The notes: a model not told the origin generated them from the letters alone. Positions 53,141 to 63,598 are shown, counted from the first letter of the stretch. The stretch: DNA of 64,000 nt from Shewanella pneumatophori (GCF_023283895.1 NZ_JAKILB010000016.1:45425-109424); one strand, 5' to 3'. Program-made: numbers and translations.

Positions 53141-54379
53141 TTACTTCTGCTGGTGCAATGCTCTGATCCGGCTAGATAACGAGTAAAGACGGATAAAGCC
53201 TTCTGCATCTTTTTGGTTATAAACATCATCAGCACCAAACGTAGCAAACTCTTCTGAATACAAGCTATTTGGTGAACGCTTTTTCACTACGCTCGCTTGG
53301 CCTTTATACAGCTTAACTACCACTTCACCGTTGATCAGATCAGCTAGAGGTTTAGAAGCGCCAAGTAGTGATTCACATAAAGGCGTAAACCAACGACCGT
53401 CGTAAACGAGGTGCGCCATTTGTGCACCCACTTGCTCGCGCCATTGACGGCTAGTTTTATCCAGCACTAATTCCTCAATTGCACGCAGCGCTGCAAACAT
53501 TACCGTACCACCCGGTGTTTCATAACAACCGCGAGACTTCATGCCGACAAGTCTGTTTTCTGTAATATCGATTCTGCCTACGCCGTGAGCACCGGCGACT
53601 TCATTCAATACCATTAGCGCTTGGTAAGGGCTAAATGCTTCACCGTTAACCTTAGTGACCTTACCTTGCTCTAGCTCTAGCGATACATATTCAGGTTGAT
53701 TAGGGGCATCTTCTGGTGCAACAGTCATGGTCCAAACACCTTTTGAAGGCTCGTTCCATGGATCTTCTAACTCACCGCCCTCATGAGAAATATGCCATGC
53801 GTTAGCATCACGGCTATAGATCTTAGTCGCTGATGCAGAGGTGGCAATATTACGCTCAGCTAGGTAATCAAGTAGATCTTCACGACTTACCATTTCCCAT
53901 TCACGCCAAGGTGCAATCACTTTTAGATCTGGTGCTAATGCGGCAAAGCAGCCTTCAAAACGCACTTGGTCATTACCTTTACCAGTACAACCATGGCAAA
54001 CAGCATCGGCACCAACTTTACGGGCCACTTCTACCTGTGCTTTAGCAATAATAGGTCTCGCCATTGACGTACCTAACAAGTAAGTACCTTCGTAAATAGC
54101 ACCAGTAGCAATGGTTGGGTAAATATAATCGGCCACCAGCTCTTCTTTTAAATCTACGATGTAGCACTCAGATGCACCAGAGGCGATGGCTTTTTCATAT
54201 AAACCTTCAAGCTCAGCTTCACCTTGGCCCACATCGGCACAAAACGCCACAATCTCACAGTCGTTATAAGTTTCTTTTAACCATGGAATAATCGCCGATG
54301 TATCCAAGCCACCCGAATACGCTAAAACAACTTTTTTTACTTCTGATGAAGCATTTACCACTGAATTTACGTTAGACAT
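53141..54379 (-). CDS. argG: argininosuccinate synthase
   Basis: 412 aa. ATP pyrophosphatase motif AYSGGLDTSAIIPWL, EGTYLLGTSMARP and GCTGKGNDQVRFE are diagnostic. It condenses citrulline and aspartate with ATP. 110 bp upstream of argH, 64 bp after argF. Confidence 0.98.
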   Translation of the reverse strand: MSNVNSVVNASSEVKKVVLAYSGGLDTSAIIPWLKETYNDCEIVAFCADVGQGEAELEGLYEKAIASGASECYIVDLKEELVADYIYPTIATGAIYEGTYLLGTSMARPIIAKAQVEVARKVGADAVCHGCTGKGNDQVRFEGCFAALAPDLKVIAPWREWEMVSREDLLDYLAERNIATSASATKIYSRDANAWHISHEGGELEDPWNEPSKGVWTMTVAPEDAPNQPEYVSLELEQGKVTKVNGEAFSPYQALMVLNEVAGAHGVGRIDITENRLVGMKSRGCYETPGGTVMFAALRAIEELVLDKTSRQWREQVGAQMAHLVYDGRWFTPLCESLLGASKPLADLINGEVVVKLYKGQASVVKKRSPNSLYSEEFATFGADDVYNQKDAEGFIRLYSLSSRIRALHQQK

Positions 54380-54443
54380 TTATTCTTCCTACTGCTTGTT
54401 TTGTCTTCAGTTAGCCTATGCAAACTGATAATTGTTTTATGGA

Positions 54444-55352
54444 TTAGCTTAAAAGTGTCACTAGCACTGCGTTTTGTGCGTGCATACGGTTTTCTGCTTG
54501 CTGCAAGATGAGTGATCCCTCACCATCAACAATCTCTGCGGTCACTTCGACTTCGCGATAAGCTGGCAAACAATGCATAAAGTGTTTCGCGCCCGCTTTT
54601 TGCATTAACTCTGCATTAACTTGATAAGGCTTAAATTTAGCTTCAATCTCATCCATTGAGGCTGTATCTCCCATAGAGATCCAAGTATCGGTATAGATAG
54701 CATCGTGACCTTCAATTGCTGCAAGATCTGAACTCAATACCAGCTTGCCACCATGCTTAGCAGCAAGCTCTTGCGCTTCACACACGACCTTGCCATCAGG
54801 AAAATGGCCTGGAGGGCAAATAACCGTAAGTTGAGCACCTAGAATTGCGGCACCAAACATCAATGAATGAGTAACGTTATTGCCATCGCCCACATAGGCA
54901 AGCTTCACCTTGCTGACGTCAGCGTATTGCTCAGTCAGTGTCAGAAAATCGGCCAAGCCTTGGCACGGATGGTACAGATCTGATAGCGCGTTAATAACGG
55001 GTACAGTGCCATGTTCAGCTAGCTGCTCGATAGTTGAGTGCAAAAAGGTTCTCGCGACAATCGCATCTGCCCAGCATGAAATGTTTGCCGCAAAATCAGA
55101 TACAGGTTCACGTTTACCGAGTGCGCCATTTTGCTGATCTAGGTATAAGCAATGTCCACCTAGTTTATTGATACCAATATCGAAGCTGACCCGAGTACGT
55201 AGCGATGGTTTCTCAAACAACATCACCACACTTTTTCCTTCAAGCGCATGCTTATATTCTGCAGGGTTGGCTTTAATGGTTGCCGCCAACGCTAATAAGT
55301 CGAGTAGTTCTTGTTGGCTTAAGTCTTTAATTGATAATAAGTGTTGCATCAA
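54444..55352 (-). CDS. argF: ornithine carbamoyltransferase
   Basis: 302 aa. Carbamoyl-phosphate loop FEKPSLRTRVSF (Leu where many have Thr), DLYHPCQGLADFLT and the HCLPA ornithine-binding motif near the C-terminus. It makes citrulline from ornithine. 9 bp after argB. Confidence 0.97.
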   Translation of the reverse strand: MMQHLLSIKDLSQQELLDLLALAATIKANPAEYKHALEGKSVVMLFEKPSLRTRVSFDIGINKLGGHCLYLDQQNGALGKREPVSDFAANISCWADAIVARTFLHSTIEQLAEHGTVPVINALSDLYHPCQGLADFLTLTEQYADVSKVKLAYVGDGNNVTHSLMFGAAILGAQLTVICPPGHFPDGKVVCEAQELAAKHGGKLVLSSDLAAIEGHDAIYTDTWISMGDTASMDEIEAKFKPYQVNAELMQKAGAKHFMHCLPAYREVEVTAEIVDGEGSLILQQAENRMHAQNAVLVTLLS

Positions 55353-55361
55353 ATTACTCTC

Positions 55362-56162
55362 CTAAGGTTGGATCTGTGTGCCAACGGTTTTACCCTGGCA
55401 TAATGCGATTAACTGTTGGGTTTGGCTCCAAGATGCAATCTGTACTGCTTGACCCATAGATTCTGCAACCTCTAAAGCTGCTTCGACTTTAACCTTCATA
55501 CCTTTGGCTATAACGCCAGTTTTGGTAAGCTCCTTCACTTCTGCTCTATTCAAGCTCTGTATCAGCTCGCCTTTCTCGTCTAATACACCTGACACATCCG
55601 ATAATAAAACCAGTGAACCAGACACCAATTTAGCTAAGGCGGTGGCCGCTTGATCGGCATTAACGTTTAGCATTTCACCTTGTTCGCTAATTGCTATTGA
55701 GCTCACAATCGGCAACCAACCTTTAGATAATACAAACTCTAAATAGCTGGCGTCGTTCGGGCTAACTTCACCGACCAGACCTAATTCTGGTGCCTTAGTC
55801 GTTGCAGTCATCATGCCTGCATCGCCTAGGCTCATACCTAAGCTTGTAATGCCTGCTTTAATGGCAGCAGCTTGTAATTTCTTATTGGACGTGCCCGCTA
55901 GTGCGCCGACAACAATTGGCATATGTTCTGCGGGAGTGATCCTTAAGCCATCGAGCTTTTCAGATGTCATACCGTTAGCTTGTAACTGTTCATCAACTAA
56001 ACAACCACCACCATGAATCATAACCAACGACTGACCATCCGCCATGATTGTCGCCGCTGTTTGCATTAGCTCTGCCATCGCAGTATCTGATTGCAGTAGC
56101 GTGCCACCAACTTTCAGCACCATGACAGACTTTTCAGCAAGAGAATGTGTTTGCATAGTCAT
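55362..56162 (-). CDS. argB: acetylglutamate kinase
   Basis: 266 aa amino-acid kinase fold: VLKVGGTLLQSD, IHGGGCLVDEQL, NVNADQAATALAKLVSG and LLSDVSGVLD. It phosphorylates N-acetylglutamate. 9 bp after argC. ATG 56162 follows GGCGGGAAT. Confidence 0.96.
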   Translation of the reverse strand: MTMQTHSLAEKSVMVLKVGGTLLQSDTAMAELMQTAATIMADGQSLVMIHGGGCLVDEQLQANGMTSEKLDGLRITPAEHMPIVVGALAGTSNKKLQAAAIKAGITSLGMSLGDAGMMTATTKAPELGLVGEVSPNDASYLEFVLSKGWLPIVSSIAISEQGEMLNVNADQAATALAKLVSGSLVLLSDVSGVLDEKGELIQSLNRAEVKELTKTGVIAKGMKVKVEAALEVAESMGQAVQIASWSQTQQLIALCQGKTVGTQIQP

Positions 56163-56171
56163 ATTCCCGCC

Positions 56172-57164
56172 TTAGGTATTTTGCAATGCATCAAAATGAA
56201 TCTTTATGCACTGTAGTGCTTGGCTTGCTGCGCCTTTCATAAGGTTGTCGATTGCACTCGCAATAACTAAGTAACCTGTCGCTTCATCGTACTTCCAGCC
56301 GATATGGCAATTAGGTGTAAGTACCACATCATCGACTTTTGGAAATTGATTTTGTTTAACCGTGACTAACTCAGAAGCGCTGTAACATTCAAACGCTTGG
56401 CTAATATCACTAGCACTGGTATCTAGCTTTAACTTAACTGTGATAGTCGCCAAAATCCCACGCTTAAAATTGCCTAAGTGTGGAGTGAAAATAACTTCTT
56501 GGCCTAGTTGGGTAACGATTTCAGGTTGGTGTCTGTGACCAAGTACACCGTATGGCGTCAAACTGACTTCACAAAAGCTGGTTTGCAATTGCGCTTTTCT
56601 GCCTGCGCCAGTTACACCACTAACAGCATTAATTACCGGGAAGGTATCTGTTAGTAGGTGAGTAATTGGCTTAAGTGCCATTAACGATGCTGTAGGGTAG
56701 CAACCTGGTACCGCAATCAGCTTGCTATTGATAATTTTGGCAGCATTCCACTCGGCCAAACCATACACGGCCTCAGCCAGCGCTTCAGGGTATTCATGAG
56801 TAAAACCATACCACTTAGGATATTGAGCTAAGTCTTGAAACCTGTAAGCGCCACTTAAATCAAATACGGTAACGCCTTGCTGATAGAACCATGCAGCTAG
56901 ATGCAAACTCACCGCATGATCTGTGGCAAGCACAACTGCATCAACCGTCGCCACTATAGTGTGCTTCGCATCATCCGTAAGCGGGTTTAAGCATAATGAT
57001 ATATGGCTATATATCGGGTAGAGCTCAGATAAGGGCTTACCTTTATCTAGGCTATTTTCAGAAACATAAAGGCCTTGAATTGATAAATTCGCTTCGGCAT
57101 TTATAAGAGAAGTAATCTGTGCGCCCGTGTACCCACTAGCGCCAATAATGGCTATATTTTTCAT
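56172..57164 (-). CDS. argC: N-acetyl-gamma-glutamyl-phosphate reductase
   Basis: 330 aa. NADP motif IIGASGYTGAQI, catalytic Cys in PGCYPTAS, SGVTGAGRK and HRHQPEI are present. It reduces acetylglutamyl phosphate to the semialdehyde. First gene of the operon; no good ribosome site before ATG 57164. Divergent from argE across a 275-bp region. Confidence 0.97.
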   Translation of the reverse strand: MKNIAIIGASGYTGAQITSLINAEANLSIQGLYVSENSLDKGKPLSELYPIYSHISLCLNPLTDDAKHTIVATVDAVVLATDHAVSLHLAAWFYQQGVTVFDLSGAYRFQDLAQYPKWYGFTHEYPEALAEAVYGLAEWNAAKIINSKLIAVPGCYPTASLMALKPITHLLTDTFPVINAVSGVTGAGRKAQLQTSFCEVSLTPYGVLGHRHQPEIVTQLGQEVIFTPHLGNFKRGILATITVKLKLDTSASDISQAFECYSASELVTVKQNQFPKVDDVVLTPNCHIGWKYDEATGYLVIASAIDNLMKGAASQALQCIKIHFDALQNT

Positions 57165-57296
57165 AGTCTATGACTTTAAAACCTTAATTTTGAAATTAGA
57201 TGACATAACGAAAAAAAGAATGGGCACAACTAAAGCCCTGGCTTAACACCATTAATGACAAGACTATCGTCGCAGGAATTGGATATGAATTAGCTT

Positions 57297-57335
57297 CATG
57301 ACTATTAATTGAACCAGATTAAACATATACACTCT
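57297..57335. promoter_or_regulatory. candidate ArgR boxes between argC and argE
   Basis: CATGACTATTAATTGAAC (57297-57314) matches the 18-bp ARG-box pattern TGAAT-WWWW-ATTCA with one mismatch per arm. A weaker second box follows after 3 bp (57318-57335), the usual tandem spacing. Confidence 0.45.
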
Positions 57336-57439
57336 CATAAAACAGGCCATTGATATGTGGCAGTTACCTTAGCTGTTTGATAGACTAACACGCAAAATTA
57401 ATTATGCAATATATTTGAATATATATTTAGGTATTTTTT

Positions 57440-58591
57440 ATGAAAACCCTTCCAGATATTAAAAGTAGTTTTAGTCAGCTAATAGCCGCTCCCTCTATTA
57501 GCGCGCTTGAAGCCGATCAGGATATGAGTAATAAAGCCGTCATTGAGTTATTGCATACTTGGTTTACGGACTTGGGAATGCAGTGCCAATCTGTACCTGT
57601 TGCCAATACTCGCAATAAGCACAACTTAGTAGCCTCATTTGGCCAAGGGCAAGGTGGGTTACTACTGGCTGGACACACTGACACAGTGCCGTTTGATGAA
57701 GGACGTTGGAGTCAAAACCCATTTTTATTGACTGAAAAAGATAATCGTTGGTACGGCTTAGGCACTTGCGACATGAAAGGTTTTTTTGCGTTAGTGCTAG
57801 AGGCTTTGAAAGAGTTGCCGATGGATAAGTTTCAGCGGCCATTACATATCTTAGCCAGCGCCGATGAAGAAACCACTATGAATGGCGCAAAAGCGTTTGC
57901 CGAAGCAAAATCTATTGCACCGGACTATGCCATTATCGGTGAACCCACCAGCTTAAAACCGGTATATATGCATAAAGGACATTTAACTCAAGGGATCAGA
58001 GTGACTGGTCGCAGTGGTCACTCTTCAGATCCTGCTAAAGGCTTAAATGCCATTGAGGTGATGCATCAAGTCACAGGACAGTTACTGAAGTTAAAGCAAC
58101 ACTTAGCTGATAATTATCGTGAAGATGCCTTTAGCGTGCCATATCCAACCATGAACTTTGGTCATGTCCATGGTGGCGATGCCGCGAATCGGATCTGTGG
58201 TTGCTGCGATCTTCATATTGATCTGCGACCTATCCCTAGTTTAGCTTTAGCTGACCTAGAGCTTATGGTTGCCAATTATTTAGAGCCGATCTGCAGTCAG
58301 TATCCAGGTGCAATAAGTATTGCGCCGTTATATCCGGGATCAGAACCCTTCGCAGATAAAAAGGACGGTAGTTGGACTCAGCTCGTGGCCAAGCTAAGCG
58401 ATGCTCAACCTGAAGTGGTTAACTATGCAACCGAAGCCCCTTACATCAGCCAATTGGGCTGCCAAACATTAGTACTAGGACCAGGGAGCATCGAGCAAGC
58501 TCACCAACCTGATGAGTTCTTAGATCTTTCCTATATCACACGCACAAAAGCACTGCTAAAAGAACTAATTTATCATGCGTGTATAAAATAA
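57440..58591 (+). CDS. argE: acetylornithine deacetylase
   Basis: 383 aa M20 metallohydrolase. LLLAGHTDTVPFDEGRW holds the first zinc His/Asp; GLGTCDMKGFFAL the bridging Asp; SADEETTMNGAK the catalytic Glu pair; a dimerisation domain lies between ~180 and 290. It deacetylates N-acetylornithine to ornithine, the linear route (so no ArgJ is needed). Divergent from argCBFGH and upstream of ppc. Confidence 0.97.
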   Translation: MKTLPDIKSSFSQLIAAPSISALEADQDMSNKAVIELLHTWFTDLGMQCQSVPVANTRNKHNLVASFGQGQGGLLLAGHTDTVPFDEGRWSQNPFLLTEKDNRWYGLGTCDMKGFFALVLEALKELPMDKFQRPLHILASADEETTMNGAKAFAEAKSIAPDYAIIGEPTSLKPVYMHKGHLTQGIRVTGRSGHSSDPAKGLNAIEVMHQVTGQLLKLKQHLADNYREDAFSVPYPTMNFGHVHGGDAANRICGCCDLHIDLRPIPSLALADLELMVANYLEPICSQYPGAISIAPLYPGSEPFADKKDGSWTQLVAKLSDAQPEVVNYATEAPYISQLGCQTLVLGPGSIEQAHQPDEFLDLSYITRTKALLKELIYHACIK

Positions 58592-58759
58592 ATTGCTACT
58601 TTTTAAAGCGTTTTTAGTACAAAGCACAAACAGCGCAAACCCAGCCATACCTAAAAAGTGATGTAGAACACAATCAAGCGTGATATTTTTATCTCGATCA
58701 TTGCCTAGCTCAGCGCTGCTAGGTATTGTGATCGACTAGCTTACCGATATGGAGCATGT

Positions 58760-61396
58760 ATGGTAGATATGTATGCCTCGCTAAGGTCAAACGTTGGTAC
58801 CTTAGGGCAAATTTTAGGTGACACAATCCGCACCGATCTTGATGAATCATTTTTAGAAAAAATCGAACAAATCCGTCATCTTGCCAAAAGCTCGCGCCAA
58901 GGTGATGATGCCGCTCGTGAAGAGATGCTAACCTTATTGTCATCTTTAAATGACGATGAACTAGTGCCTTTTGCGAAAGCATTTAACCAATTCTTGAACT
59001 TGGCCAATATCGCAGAACAGTTCCATACGATTAGCCGCAACTGTGACGAATTAGTCTGTGTACCCGACCCTGTCGAGCAGCTACTAGGGCGCATGCTGGG
59101 CGGCAAAATAGATCAAGAAAAAGTGCTCGCCTGTTTAAAAACACTCGATATCGATTTAGTACTGACAGCTCACCCTACAGAGATCTCTCGCCGCACTCTT
59201 ATCCAAAAATATTCAGCGGTTATCGACTCATTAACCGCGCTCGAGAACACTCAGCTTACCGAACAAGAGAAAAAGCAGCACCATTTGCGTTTGCGTCAGC
59301 TTATTGCGCAAATTTGGCATACCAACGAGATCCGTAATGAGCGCCCGACTCCTGTAGATGAAGCTCGCTGGGGACTAAGCACCATTGAAGCCTCGTTATG
59401 GCAAGCAGTTCCTGATTTTCTACGCCAACTGAACCAACAAGTTGAAGAGCGTACAAACACACAACTGCCTATCGATATCGCACCAGTGAGGTTCTCAAGC
59501 TGGATGGGTGGCGACAGAGACGGTAATCCATTTGTTACCTCTGTCGTAACTCAAGAAGTATTAGATCGTAATAGACATACCGCCGCACGTCTTTATCTAA
59601 AAGATGTCGTGTTATTGGTTAACGAGCTATCAATGGAAGGTGCAAATGACGAGTTGCTTGCATACACCAACAATAGCTGTGAACCTTACCGTGACGTCCT
59701 TAGAGACTTGCGTCAAAAACTTAGAGCAACAATCGACTATCTAAATGCCAAGCTTGAAGGACATCAGCCGGACGTTAATCCAAAAGACATTATTTGGCAT
59801 GAAAGCGATCTAAAAGATCCGTTAATGATGCTTTACAAAAGCTTGTGTGACCAAGGCATGAGCTTAATTGCTAATGGTTTACTGCTCGACATGCTGCGTC
59901 GTATCGCGTGTTTTGGAATTCATATGCTAAGACTCGATGTTCGCCAAGATGCAGAGCGTCATGCCGATGCAATTGCCGAGCTAACTCGTTACTTAGGTAT
60001 GGGTGATTATGCCCATTGGGATGAGTCTGAGAAACAATCTTTCTTATTACGTGAGCTTTCAAGCAAGCGACCGTTAATTCCTGCTAATTGGCAAGCTTCG
60101 GCAGAAGTCGAAGAAGTCATTAAAACTTGCCGTTTAGTTGCCAAGCAACCTGCAAGGGCAATGGGCTCCTATGTAATCTCTATGGCTAGCAAACCTTCTG
60201 ACGTATTAGCAGTTTTACTATTACTAAAAGAAGCTGGTTGCCCACACCCAATCCGTGTAGTGCCGTTGTTTGAAACCTTAGATGACTTAAATAACGCATC
60301 TGACTGTATGTCTGCACTGTTTAACATCGACTGGTATCGAGGTTACACTAAAGGCACTCAAGAGGTGATGATTGGTTATTCTGACTCAGCTAAAGACGCC
60401 GGTGTAATGGCTGCGGCTTGGGCACAATATAGTGCTCAAGAGAAGCTCGTCGCGATCAGCAAAGAAGCCAATATCAACCTAACCCTATTCCACGGTCGTG
60501 GCGGTACAATTGGTCGTGGCGGCGGACCAGCTCACGAAGCGATCTTATCTCAACCACCAGGTTCAGTTGATGGTCGTATCCGTGTAACAGAGCAAGGCGA
60601 GATGATCCGCTTTAAGTTTGGTTTACCAAAACTTGCAGTTCAAAGCTTAGCGCTATACACCTCAGCGGTAATGGAAGCGACTTTACTACCACCACCAGAG
60701 CCAAAGCCAGAGTGGCGAGAATGTATGGAGCGTCTCGCTGACGATTCAGTACTAGCGTATCGTGCAATGGTACGTGAAGAGCCAGATTTTGTGTCTTACT
60801 TCCGCGCAGCAACCCCTGAAGTCGAGTTAGGTAAACTACCGCTTGGTAGCCGACCAGCTAAGCGTCGTGTCGATGGCGGCATTGAAAGCTTACGTGCTAT
60901 TCCATGGATTTTTGCTTGGTCACAAAACCGCTTAATGCTACCTGCATGGTTAGGCGCTGGTGAAGCACTAAAGATGGCAACAGACAGAGGTGATTTACCT
61001 CTATTACAAGAGATGGAAAAACAGTGGCCATTCTTTAAAACTCGCATTTCAATGCTAGAGATGGTCTATGCTAAAGCAGAACCAAACTTATCTAAGTTTT
61101 ATGAAACAAGCTTGGTCAAACAAGAGCTACATCATCTAGGTGTACAATTACGAGAGCGTTTAGCCACAGGTATTGAAGCCGTACTAGAGCTTACTCAAGC
61201 TGAAAGCTTAATGGCGCACACACCGTGGAATCGTGAATCAGTAGAACTAAGAAACCCATATATTGATCCATTAAACTTCCTACAAGCAGAATTACTTGCA
61301 AGAACGCGCAGAGAAGAGCAATCTTCTCAAAACGTTGAACTAGCACTAATGCTAACTATTGCAGGTGTTGCAGCAGGAATGAGAAATACAGGTTAA
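58760..61396 (+). CDS. ppc: phosphoenolpyruvate carboxylase
   Basis: 878 aa. ATG 58760 preceded by GGAG. LTAHPTEISRRT (catalytic His), GGDRDGNPFVT, GYSDSAKDAGVMAA and FHGRGGTIGRGGGPAHEAI are the standard motifs, and it ends MRNTG. It makes oxaloacetate from PEP, feeding aspartate and the arginine pathway. Its stop overlaps the next start as TAATG. Confidence 0.98.
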   Translation: MVDMYASLRSNVGTLGQILGDTIRTDLDESFLEKIEQIRHLAKSSRQGDDAAREEMLTLLSSLNDDELVPFAKAFNQFLNLANIAEQFHTISRNCDELVCVPDPVEQLLGRMLGGKIDQEKVLACLKTLDIDLVLTAHPTEISRRTLIQKYSAVIDSLTALENTQLTEQEKKQHHLRLRQLIAQIWHTNEIRNERPTPVDEARWGLSTIEASLWQAVPDFLRQLNQQVEERTNTQLPIDIAPVRFSSWMGGDRDGNPFVTSVVTQEVLDRNRHTAARLYLKDVVLLVNELSMEGANDELLAYTNNSCEPYRDVLRDLRQKLRATIDYLNAKLEGHQPDVNPKDIIWHESDLKDPLMMLYKSLCDQGMSLIANGLLLDMLRRIACFGIHMLRLDVRQDAERHADAIAELTRYLGMGDYAHWDESEKQSFLLRELSSKRPLIPANWQASAEVEEVIKTCRLVAKQPARAMGSYVISMASKPSDVLAVLLLLKEAGCPHPIRVVPLFETLDDLNNASDCMSALFNIDWYRGYTKGTQEVMIGYSDSAKDAGVMAAAWAQYSAQEKLVAISKEANINLTLFHGRGGTIGRGGGPAHEAILSQPPGSVDGRIRVTEQGEMIRFKFGLPKLAVQSLALYTSAVMEATLLPPPEPKPEWRECMERLADDSVLAYRAMVREEPDFVSYFRAATPEVELGKLPLGSRPAKRRVDGGIESLRAIPWIFAWSQNRLMLPAWLGAGEALKMATDRGDLPLLQEMEKQWPFFKTRISMLEMVYAKAEPNLSKFYETSLVKQELHHLGVQLRERLATGIEAVLELTQAESLMAHTPWNRESVELRNPYIDPLNFLQAELLARTRREEQSSQNVELALMLTIAGVAAGMRNTG

Positions 61397-61941
61397 TGAA
61401 GTTATTAAAAGTAGCGTTTGCAAGCGCTGTACTGCTATTGACTGGCTGTGTCAGTCAATACAGCATCACAGAAAAAGAGTTAGAAGGTTATCTCAATGAT
61501 GAAATGCATTTTGAGGTAAAGCAAGGCAACCAAATTTTTGGCATAGACTTACGAGTTAATGACATCAAAGTTACCTTAGGTGATAAGCCCAACACTATGG
61601 GTGTATCAGCAGTGACTGTCGTCAAAGTACGTAACCCTATGCTGCCAATTAATGCTGATCTCGTCACCCAGTTTGAAGCGCAGCCTTGGTATGATGCGAC
61701 TAATCACAGCGTTTATTTGCGAAATCTACGATTAGTAAAGGTTGAATCCAAGCCAAAAGATATCGAAAAAGCAATTGGTTCTATCGCGCCGCAATTAATG
61801 GGGTTTCTGACTCAGTTTCTTGAAACACAGCCAGTATATGTTGTTGATATGAAAGAGTCTAAACAGGCATTAGTGGCTGATATGACTAAACGAATCGAGG
61901 TTAAACCCGGTAAGCTGGTTTTAGTCTTTGACGAGGAATAA
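61396..61941 (+). CDS. DUF1439 lipoprotein (YceB-like)
   Basis: 181 aa; lipobox LLTGC at ~15-19. The mature part (EKELEGYLNDEMHFEVKQG, VTLGDKPNTMGVSA, PINADLVTQFEAQPWYDATNHSVYLRNL) follows the DUF1439 pattern of small outer-membrane lipoproteins related to lipid-binding TULIP folds. Function unknown. Translation is coupled to ppc through the overlapping TAATG. Confidence 0.88.
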   Translation: MKLLKVAFASAVLLLTGCVSQYSITEKELEGYLNDEMHFEVKQGNQIFGIDLRVNDIKVTLGDKPNTMGVSAVTVVKVRNPMLPINADLVTQFEAQPWYDATNHSVYLRNLRLVKVESKPKDIEKAIGSIAPQLMGFLTQFLETQPVYVVDMKESKQALVADMTKRIEVKPGKLVLVFDEE

Positions 61942-61962
61942 CCTCTATTGAGGATTAACACT

Positions 61963-61994
61963 AAAAGCAGGATCAGATGATCCTGCTTTTTTAT
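61963..61994. terminator. bidirectional terminator after the DUF1439 gene
   Basis: AAAAGCAGGATCA / TGATCCTGCTTTTTT, 13-bp stem between convergent DUF1439 and cinA genes. Confidence 0.9.
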
Positions 61995-62022
61995 TAAAAA
62001 AAATCAGTATAAGGATTAGCGG

Positions 62023-63297
62023 CTACTTTTTAAAACGCCCTATTGAGCCATAATCAATGATAACAGCCTCTCCGAGCAATTCTCTTCGCAACATATCAAA
62101 TGCCACAGCAGTACTTAAACTACGCACCAGATCCCGTGATCGTCGCGGTAGCCTTATCATCTGACTATACACACCGCCTTTTGTGGCAAGAGCAATAGCA
62201 ACTGTTCCAACAGGCTTTTCATCTGTTCCACCACCCGGGCCAGCAATTCCGCTAGTCGCTAACGCATAATCACTATCAAGAATAGCCCTTACGCCTTTTG
62301 CCATTTCCTCTACTGTCGCAATCGACACCGCACCATGGTCATCTAAGGTTTCAGGTTTTACGCCCAAAACCTTAACTTTAGACTCATTACTATAAGTGAC
62401 AAGACCATGATCAAGATAAGATGAGCTCCCAGGAAAATCTATTAGCTGACTTGCAATCATACCGCCAGTGCACGACTCAGCAACGCTAAGCGTTAACCCA
62501 GTGCCGACCAAAAGACTATGGATCTCTTCTGCTAAACTTTTCTTTTCATCAGCAACTAGCGCATTGCCAAGCAAAAAGCGGATCTGCGCTTCAACTTTAT
62601 CTAGCTGAGCGATAGCCATTTTACCACGAGCAAAAAGCTTAATTTCTATATGCGGCATTGAGCTACGGTAGCCGAGTGTCGTGCCTTCTGGTAACTCAAT
62701 CTTTTCCAACTCATCAGCAAGTGCTGACTCGCCTTGGCCAAGCGTTAAGTACTTTCTAAGTGCCACATCACCAGTAATATTAAAATGCTGTTTAACAAAG
62801 GGAATAAATTGCTCAACAACCATTTGCTTAAATTCAAATGGAACACCAGGAGTAAAGAAAAACCAAGCCCGATTATGCTTAACAGCAAAACCACATGCGG
62901 TACCCACAGGGTTATCAATCATCAATGCAGATGCCGGTAATAGCGCTTGTTTCAGATTACTCGCCGCCATCACCCGTCCATTTCGGGTAAACCAATCTTC
63001 TAGACGCTCACGCCAAACGCTATTTTCAACTAACACTTCACCTTTGGTTATAGCCATAGCTTCGGTCGATAGATCATCACTTGTAGGCCCAAGTCCGCCA
63101 TTCACTAAAATAATATCGGCATGATGGCTACGTTCTTCAAACACACTGACCAGATCTTCTAGGCGATCACCAACAGTCACACGGCGCTGACATTCGATCC
63201 CGTGCTCCATCATAGTGCTAGCAAACCAAGCAGCATTAGTATCAACTATTTGTCCTGCCAATACTTCTTCGCCAGTACAAATCATTTCTAGTTTCAT
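62023..63297 (-). CDS. cinA: CinA-family protein: CinA N-domain fused to NMN deamidase (PncC) domain
   Basis: 424 aa. N-terminal MoCF-biosynthesis-like domain (ICTGEEVLAGQIVDTNAAWFA, VNGGLGPTSDDLSTEAM) and C-terminal CinA/PncC domain from ~260 (LSVAESCTGGMIASQLIDFPGSSSYLDHGLVTYSNESK, TSGIAGPGGGTDEKPVGTVAIAL). The C-domain hydrolyses NMN to nicotinate mononucleotide; the N-domain is linked to ADP-ribose pyrophosphatase activity in some homologues. Complete; single gene. Confidence 0.93.
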   Translation of the reverse strand: MKLEMICTGEEVLAGQIVDTNAAWFASTMMEHGIECQRRVTVGDRLEDLVSVFEERSHHADIILVNGGLGPTSDDLSTEAMAITKGEVLVENSVWRERLEDWFTRNGRVMAASNLKQALLPASALMIDNPVGTACGFAVKHNRAWFFFTPGVPFEFKQMVVEQFIPFVKQHFNITGDVALRKYLTLGQGESALADELEKIELPEGTTLGYRSSMPHIEIKLFARGKMAIAQLDKVEAQIRFLLGNALVADEKKSLAEEIHSLLVGTGLTLSVAESCTGGMIASQLIDFPGSSSYLDHGLVTYSNESKVKVLGVKPETLDDHGAVSIATVEEMAKGVRAILDSDYALATSGIAGPGGGTDEKPVGTVAIALATKGGVYSQMIRLPRRSRDLVRSLSTAVAFDMLRRELLGEAVIIDYGSIGRFKK

Positions 63298-63598
63298 GTG
63301 GTGTTCCTTACCCGAATTAGTTTTAAGCTTTAAAGGGATTTCATGCAGCTAAACTATGCAAGCTCAGCATCAATAGCAATAACCAATTATGATTAATACC
63401 GTAATTGTATGAAAAGTGGTAGTACGGAGAAACTAGCCGTCAGGCTCAATAGGTTCGAGAAATAATTATCTAGTAGACAATATTGCTCATCGTTTGAGCC
63501 CAAACAGGAAAAGTTATCAGAATTTGCTAAACCGCAGACGCAAAAAAGCCCGCTACATCGTAGCGGGCTTTACACTTCTCTTTCGAGAATAATTTGGC
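63298..63598. other. gene-free stretch between cinA and the 5S remnant
   Basis: No ORF. It contains the terminator at 63545-63571 and, probably, the cinA promoter, which I cannot place. Confidence 0.5.
63542..63571 (-). terminator. terminator after the 5S remnant
   Basis: On the minus strand AAAGCCCGCTA / TAGCGGGCTTT, 11-bp stem, then TTTTTGCG. The same T-run and GCG ending closes the true 5S terminator at 63898. Confidence 0.9.

Noticed and set aside
62681..63124. 147-codon plus-strand ORF
   Set aside because: Antisense to cinA, whose domains are complete.
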